This document shows, one piece after another, positions 7,298 to 10,956 of a stretch of 10,956 nucleotides of DNA. The stretch is from assembly GCA_010279815.1 (NCBI GenBank), contig QEOQ01000207.1, positions 697,503 through 708,458 on the forward strand, in the 5' to 3' direction. The position numbers were made by a program, and so were the translations under genes. The notes under the pieces were generated by a model. The model was not told the DNA's origin. It ran no database searches and was given only the letters and a program-made list of their open reading frames with translations. Origin of the DNA: Brachionus plicatilis. Taxonomy: Eukaryota > Rotifera > Eurotatoria > Ploima > Brachionidae. The stretch's first letter is position 1. Every line of letters starts with the position of its first letter.

Positions 7298-10200
7298 ATG
7301 GAAGTTCAATTTGATCTATTTGAACATTTAATAAAAGTAGTTTTGTTTATAAATATAAAGCTGCTTTAATTTTTCATTTATTTAGTCACCTAGCAAAGAA
7401 TTTCTAAATCAAATAATTTATGAAGCCTTCAATCAGTCACAAGAAATAAAACCATCAGCAAATTTTATCGATCAATTGAGCCAATCTTTGGAAATTGACC
7501 AAGCTACTTCAGAAAAAGTATTTCTGTTCCATCTAAATAATTTTTAAAAATTCAATAAATTTTCCCAAAGCTGATTGCTGATTTAGCGAGGCTTATTCGT
7601 AAATTAATATTCGAAAGCCAGACTAATTTACAGCAAATTCAGGATGTGCTTGCTCTAAGCTCGCTCCAGACCAATCTAAAAAATCTTTTGGGCAAACTTC
7701 TAGCCGAAAGGCTTCCTCAATTCAGAAACAAACTATTGAAAGAAGAGGAAATGATGCCAAAGTTATTGGACTTTAAGTGTAGAGTGGACATAAAAATGGA
7801 GGCTAATATCACAGATTCGGAAACGAAATCCGGACAGCAGATTTGTTTATTAAATTTAAAGGTAAAATAATTTTTTTTTTATTAAATTAAAAAAATAAAA
7901 TCGGTTTAAGATATTTTTTTTTATTTTGGAAAAACTACGAAAATTTTTAAATTTAGACTGATGAGGATACTAAAGAGCGTATCCGAGCCAACTCGGTAAA
8001 ACAGCCGATAATGGACATCAGCGATATCATTAAGCAGCAGTTCAAAAAAAGATCAGAAAAACAGCTTGGTTTGCTGAGTTTTTTGGCTCGTTTGTATCCA
8101 AACGACAAATGCGGATCCAATGGACTTCCGCTTACTCCGAATTCAATTAGAATTTATGGCAAATTTCAGTATCTCAAGACCATTACTGGGCCCAATCTGT
8201 GCCAGTATGTGGATATACAGAGGGGTCAAAATGAAAGGCTATTTGTCTTAAGCGAACACTATTCTCTTAATCTACAGGATCTTCTAAGTGACACTTACAT
8301 CTACAACTTGATCATAACCAATTCGGGCCTGCTGCTCAAATGGATCGATCAAATTCTCAAGGCTTTTTTGTATTTGAGTGATAATTTAATTACAAACCGG
8401 CTAGTTAGTCTGAAAAACATTTGCATTTCTGCTCAGGGAGACGTCAAATTGGCCAATTATGGCCTTTACTATATGTCAGAGAATGGCAATTGTGTTGACT
8501 TTGCAGTTTTTAATTTGGAAACATTGGCGCCAGAGTGCTACATTTTGGATTTTTTGAATACAACTGAAAATTCTCACAGATCTTGTAGCAATAGTGAGCT
8601 TTTGAACACCGAGTTGGCAAATCCTAAGAGCGATGTTTGGGCCATCGGGTGCATTTTGGTGCAGTTTTTTTTTGGTCTCAAAAATTTAAGACTAAAAGCA
8701 GAAGAAGTAATTGAAAAAATGATTGAAGTGAATGATTTTTCATCAGGCTATGATTTTATACTAGATTTGTACGGAATAGACCAAGCTAAAAAAAACCTTG
8801 TTGAGCACAAAACTAGTTCTGTCTATCTAAAGTTGATCAAAAAATGTCTCACAATTGACTCAGCAGAGCGACCAAATTTCAGAGAATTGACCAATTTTTT
8901 TGACAAATGTTTATCAGAGGAAAAAATTGGAGCATTTTGCGAGAACAAATGTGCTGGCAAAAAAAAACTGAATTTATTTAGAAATGGTGTAAAGTTTTGC
9001 GAGTCTTTGGATGATGGGGAAGAGGACATTTTTTGGCAGCTGGGTGTGAATGAAGTGTATTTTTTGTGGAAATTGGCAGCAGGTGATTGTCTTCAAACGC
9101 TGAAAACAAATGGCCGCCTCAAAACCACCCTGAGCTCAATACATAAATTTTCTGTGTACACCCAGGCTGAAAATGGATTCGAGCATGGCAAATTAATTCA
9201 CGAAGAAGAGTCCAAGTTTAATGATCAAATAGTTCCGGTGTCCTTGGACCAATTGCGCAAAAGATTTGAATTGTTGAGCAAAAAAATATTTTTTCCTCTA
9301 CTAGAATTTAAAGCTGACAAATTTGAAGTGGAAAATATACAACTCCAACCGGTCAATATTAGAGAGCTAGATATTGACTATCAACTTTATCGCATAGTGC
9401 TGTTCTCTCGGTACCTGGGCGCATTTCCCTTTAAAAAAGGAGAGCTCATCAAAGAGTGTAGGATTGATATTCCACCACTGTACCGCAACTTGGCCTGGGC
9501 TGTCCTGCTAGAAGTACCACTGAATATTGAAGACATCTATTCAAGCATCAACAAAGAACAAGTAACAAACACTGACCGGCAGATTGATGTGGACATACCG
9601 CGGTGTCACCAATATGATCCTTTGATGGCAACTCCTCAAAGTCACATAAAACTAAAACGAGTACTTAAATCTTGGGTTTTGTCTAATACAAATTTGGTCT
9701 ATTGGCAAGGACTAGACAGTTTGTGTGCTCCTTTTTTGTATCTAAATTTTAACCGGGAAGAGTTGGCGTGCGGATGTTTGACAAATTTTGTCAAAAAATA
9801 TGCTGCAAACTTTTTTTTAAAAGACAATTCAGCTGTAATTCATGAATATTTGGCCGTGTTTTCTCATTTGATAAGCTTCAACGAGCCCGAACTGGCCGCT
9901 CATTTTGAATCCATTGACTTCAAGCCTGATTTGTACGCGATTCCCTGGTTTTTGACCATGTTTGCTCACATTTTTCCACTGTACAAGATATTTCATCTGT
10001 GGGACTGTTTGCTGGTGGGATCCTCGGCATTTCCACTTTGTATTGGAGTCTCTATTTTGAAACAACTGAGAAATATTCTGCTAAAGTCGGACTTTAATGA
10101 GTGCATTTTGTTTTTCAGCGAACTGCCGGAGATAAACATAGAAAAATGTGTCAAAGACGCCGTCAATATTTTCCAAAGTACTCCGGAAAGTTGCACATTC

Positions 10201-10848
10201 CGTGAGCATTCAGGCTCGGCAGCAGAAGAAAATGATCCCTTGTTGGACATGGCACCAATTGGTCTGGACAAGTTGAAAAGTGAAATGGCTCCGCGTATCT
10301 CGGCAAGAGATGTCATTAGTTTGGCAAAGGAAAAAACGCACAAATACATATTAATTGATGTTCGTCCGAATTCACTTTTTTCCATTGGATATGTCACAGA
10401 AAGCAAAAATTTTCCATTTGAATCAATTAATTTTTCCAAGCTAGCTCAAGCGCTCAACCCTAGTTCTTCGACTAGCGACACTGATCTAGCCTTGCCATTT
10501 TTTCTTGCTCAAAACAAAAATGCCATTAAAATAATTATAGCTTCTCAGGAATTGTTCGATTCAGCCATTGATTTGGCAAATAAATTAGTTGAATTAAAAT
10601 TTTCTAAAATTTGTGTTCTACATCAAGGAATCGAAAGTCTTAAACCGACTGATATTTATGTTTTTAAAAATTAGTTTAGTTTTAACCTTATTTTTATTTA
10701 AAAGATTCAAGAGCCAAAATGTTGTGTAAATGATGAGCCCAAAATTGAAAACTTAAATTTGGAGTTAAGTAAACAGACATTAAATACAATGATTAGTGGA
10801 CTGAATAAAATTAAAGACCAACTAAATTCAATCGCTGCTAGTCAATAG
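7298..10848 (+). CDS. COMMD9: COMM domain-containing protein 9 (four exons, last intron holds TBCK)
   Basis: Spliced CDS: exons 7298-7336, 7386-7517, 7571-7861 and 10705-10848, all joined in phase 0, giving 201 codons (human COMMD9 has 198). Exon 1 encodes MEVQFDLFEHLIK. Exons 2 and 3 give the helical N-terminal domain, including LARLIRKLIF and LKNLLGKLL, which align with human COMMD9. The COMM domain begins near residue 130 with LLDFKCRVDIK and runs across the last junction (CLLNLK joined to IQEPKCC) to ELSKQTLNTMISGLNKIKDQL at the C-terminus. COMMD9 belongs to the ten-member COMMD ring of the Commander complex, which works with CCDC22, CCDC93 and Retriever in endosome-to-surface recycling. 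Two oddities are seen. The Trp expected in the LxDxxW core of the COMM domain is Cys here. The last intron is 2,843 bp, against 49 and 53 bp for the others, because it contains a whole second gene. Identity is strong because the exons match collinearly. Confidence 0.9.
7337..7385 (+). other. COMMD9 intron 1 (49 bp, phase 0)
   Basis: Donor GTAGTT follows the Lys of HLIK; acceptor is CATTTATTTAG. Removal joins LIK to SPSKEF, which matches the LLK-xSSKDV stretch of human COMMD9. Retaining it adds a stop. Confidence 0.85.
7518..7570 (+). other. COMMD9 intron 2 (53 bp, phase 0)
   Basis: Donor GTATTT follows ATSEK; acceptor is TTTTCCCAAAG. Removal joins SEK to LIADLARL with no gap against human COMMD9. 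An in-frame TAA lies inside it. Confidence 0.85.
7862..7956 (+). other. Possible alternative 95-bp intron joining COMMD9 to TBCK
   Basis: The same donor as intron 3 can be paired with an acceptor AAATTTTTAAATTTAG ending at 7956. The stretch is AT-rich, contains no ATG and has stops in the COMMD9 frame, all typical of the short introns at this locus. Splicing it would be phase 0 and lead straight into the TBCK frame. Alternatively the acceptor could receive a trans-spliced leader. The sequence alone does not tell which. Confidence 0.5.
7957..8010 (+). other. 18 open codons in frame upstream of the TBCK ATG
   Basis: From the acceptor to the TBCK Met the frame is open and reads TDEDTKERIRANSVKQPI. 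Its base composition is like the coding region, not the flanking A/T spacer, and the sharp change at 7957 supports an exon edge here. It has no counterpart in human COMMD9 or TBCK. It is either 5' untranslated sequence of TBCK or the linker of a COMMD9-TBCK fusion. Confidence 0.5.
8011..10674 (+). CDS. TBCK: TBC domain-containing protein kinase-like protein (pseudokinase-TBC-rhodanese)
   Basis: An 887-residue TBCK, close to the 893 of the human protein and collinear with it. Residues about 33-300 are the pseudokinase: it starts CGSNGLPLTPNSI, has no glycine loop or VAIK lysine, carries TNRLVSLKN where active kinases have HRDxxxxN, ANYG in place of DFG, but keeps LAPE (172-175) and SDVWAIG (207-213). 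Residues about 487-720 are the Rab-GAP TBC domain; IDVDIPR ends in the Arg finger (R531) and YWQGL supplies the Gln finger (Q566), so GAP chemistry looks possible. Residues about 763-880 are a rhodanese-like fold with IDVRPNSLF but no catalytic Cys. TBCK is a subunit of the FERRY complex, an early-endosome Rab5 effector that carries mRNAs, and influences mTOR signalling. The ATG at 8011 is the first in this segment. The whole ORF is one exon, although vertebrate TBCK has many. It sits inside COMMD9 intron 3. Confidence 0.95.
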   Translation: MDISDIIKQQFKKRSEKQLGLLSFLARLYPNDKCGSNGLPLTPNSIRIYGKFQYLKTITGPNLCQYVDIQRGQNERLFVLSEHYSLNLQDLLSDTYIYNLIITNSGLLLKWIDQILKAFLYLSDNLITNRLVSLKNICISAQGDVKLANYGLYYMSENGNCVDFAVFNLETLAPECYILDFLNTTENSHRSCSNSELLNTELANPKSDVWAIGCILVQFFFGLKNLRLKAEEVIEKMIEVNDFSSGYDFILDLYGIDQAKKNLVEHKTSSVYLKLIKKCLTIDSAERPNFRELTNFFDKCLSEEKIGAFCENKCAGKKKLNLFRNGVKFCESLDDGEEDIFWQLGVNEVYFLWKLAAGDCLQTLKTNGRLKTTLSSIHKFSVYTQAENGFEHGKLIHEEESKFNDQIVPVSLDQLRKRFELLSKKIFFPLLEFKADKFEVENIQLQPVNIRELDIDYQLYRIVLFSRYLGAFPFKKGELIKECRIDIPPLYRNLAWAVLLEVPLNIEDIYSSINKEQVTNTDRQIDVDIPRCHQYDPLMATPQSHIKLKRVLKSWVLSNTNLVYWQGLDSLCAPFLYLNFNREELACGCLTNFVKKYAANFFLKDNSAVIHEYLAVFSHLISFNEPELAAHFESIDFKPDLYAIPWFLTMFAHIFPLYKIFHLWDCLLVGSSAFPLCIGVSILKQLRNILLKSDFNECILFFSELPEINIEKCVKDAVNIFQSTPESCTFREHSGSAAEENDPLLDMAPIGLDKLKSEMAPRISARDVISLAKEKTHKYILIDVRPNSLFSIGYVTESKNFPFESINFSKLAQALNPSSSTSDTDLALPFFLAQNKNAIKIIIASQELFDSAIDLANKLVELKFSKICVLHQGIESLKPTDIYVFKN

Positions 10849-10883
10849 AATTTTAAATACTAAACAAATTTAAATTTTTTAAT

Positions 10884-10889
10884 AATAAA
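10884..10889 (+). promoter_or_regulatory. Candidate poly(A) signal shared by COMMD9 and TBCK
   Basis: AATAAA 36 nt after the COMMD9 stop. No AATAAA lies between the TBCK stop (10674) and the COMMD9 last exon (10705), so a TBCK transcript would probably run through that exon and end here too. The hexamer is frequent in A/T-rich DNA, so its use is inferred from position. Confidence 0.45.
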
Positions 10890-10956
10890 TTTATAATTTA
10901 TGCCATTTAATTAATTTTAATCATGATCTTTTCATTAAATTTTCTATAAGAGAAAT

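Larger units (their letters stand above)
7862..10704 (+). other. COMMD9 intron 3 (2,843 bp, phase 0), host intron of TBCK
   Basis: Donor GTAAAA follows LLNLK; acceptor is TTTTTATTTAAAAG, before IQEPKCC. The junction LK-IQE reproduces the MKIQE of human COMMD9, so this splice is needed for a normal protein. The intron holds the complete TBCK ORF on the same strand, leaving only 149 bases before its ATG and 30 after its stop. Confidence 0.88.

Noticed and set aside
7646..7870. Independent small ORF starting at a GTG in this range
   Set aside because: It is the frame of COMMD9 exon 3 read without splicing; the exon extends upstream to 7571 and ends at the donor after 7861.
9993..10439. 148-codon minus-strand frame opposite the TBCK C-terminus
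   Set aside because: It is an antisense shadow of the TBC-rhodanese part of TBCK; the plus-strand protein matches its family throughout and explains the openness.
1..10956. CRISPR arrays, bacterial operons, tRNA or rRNA genes
   Set aside because: No regularly spaced direct repeats, ribosome-binding sites, cloverleaf-like segments or rRNA-like conserved stretches were seen, and the introns and protein families are eukaryotic.

Overview
The window reads as AT-rich nuclear DNA from an animal. Genes carry very short introns with GT...AG ends (49 and 53 bp, plus a possible 95-bp one). The proteins match animal families (COMMD9, TBCK, a GT92 glycosyltransferase), and the spacers hold decayed DNA transposons and non-LTR retrotransposons. 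A small-genome invertebrate such as a monogonont rotifer would fit the base composition, the GT92 gene and the short introns. That placement is inference; only 'metazoan' is well supported.

Left part (1-2600): mobile-element remains. On the plus strand is the C-terminal dimerisation region of a hAT transposase, broken by frameshifts. It is followed by a cluster of GACTC/GAGTC words (673-828). On the minus strand is a Mutator-like (MULE) transposase pseudogene (about 1009-2034), with a possible N-terminal remnant further upstream.

Middle part (2600-7300): one intact single-exon gene on the minus strand encodes a type II membrane glycosyltransferase of family GT92 (DUF23), with its own poly(A) signal. 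Between it and the next gene are AT-rich spacers, a broken LINE reverse transcriptase (5169-5907), an unassigned pair of exon-like segments (6261-6489) and a separate LINE endonuclease scrap (about 6780-6933).

Right part (7298-10956): the most unusual locus. A four-exon COMMD9 gene (201 codons, phase-0 introns) is split by a 2,843-bp last intron. Nearly all of that intron is an uninterrupted, same-strand ORF for the complete TBCK protein (pseudokinase, TBC and rhodanese-like domains, 887 aa). TBCK ends 30 bp before the COMMD9 last-exon acceptor and has no obvious poly(A) signal before that exon. A consensus-like acceptor lies 54 bp upstream of the TBCK ATG, and the 18 codons between are open and in the COMMD9 reading frame. 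One transcription unit could therefore yield COMMD9 (by skipping the TBCK exon) or an in-frame COMMD9-TBCK chimera; trans-splicing or internal initiation could give TBCK alone. Both families act on endosomes (Commander and FERRY complexes), so the arrangement may be functional. This is inferred from sequence only; long-read RNA evidence would decide it.
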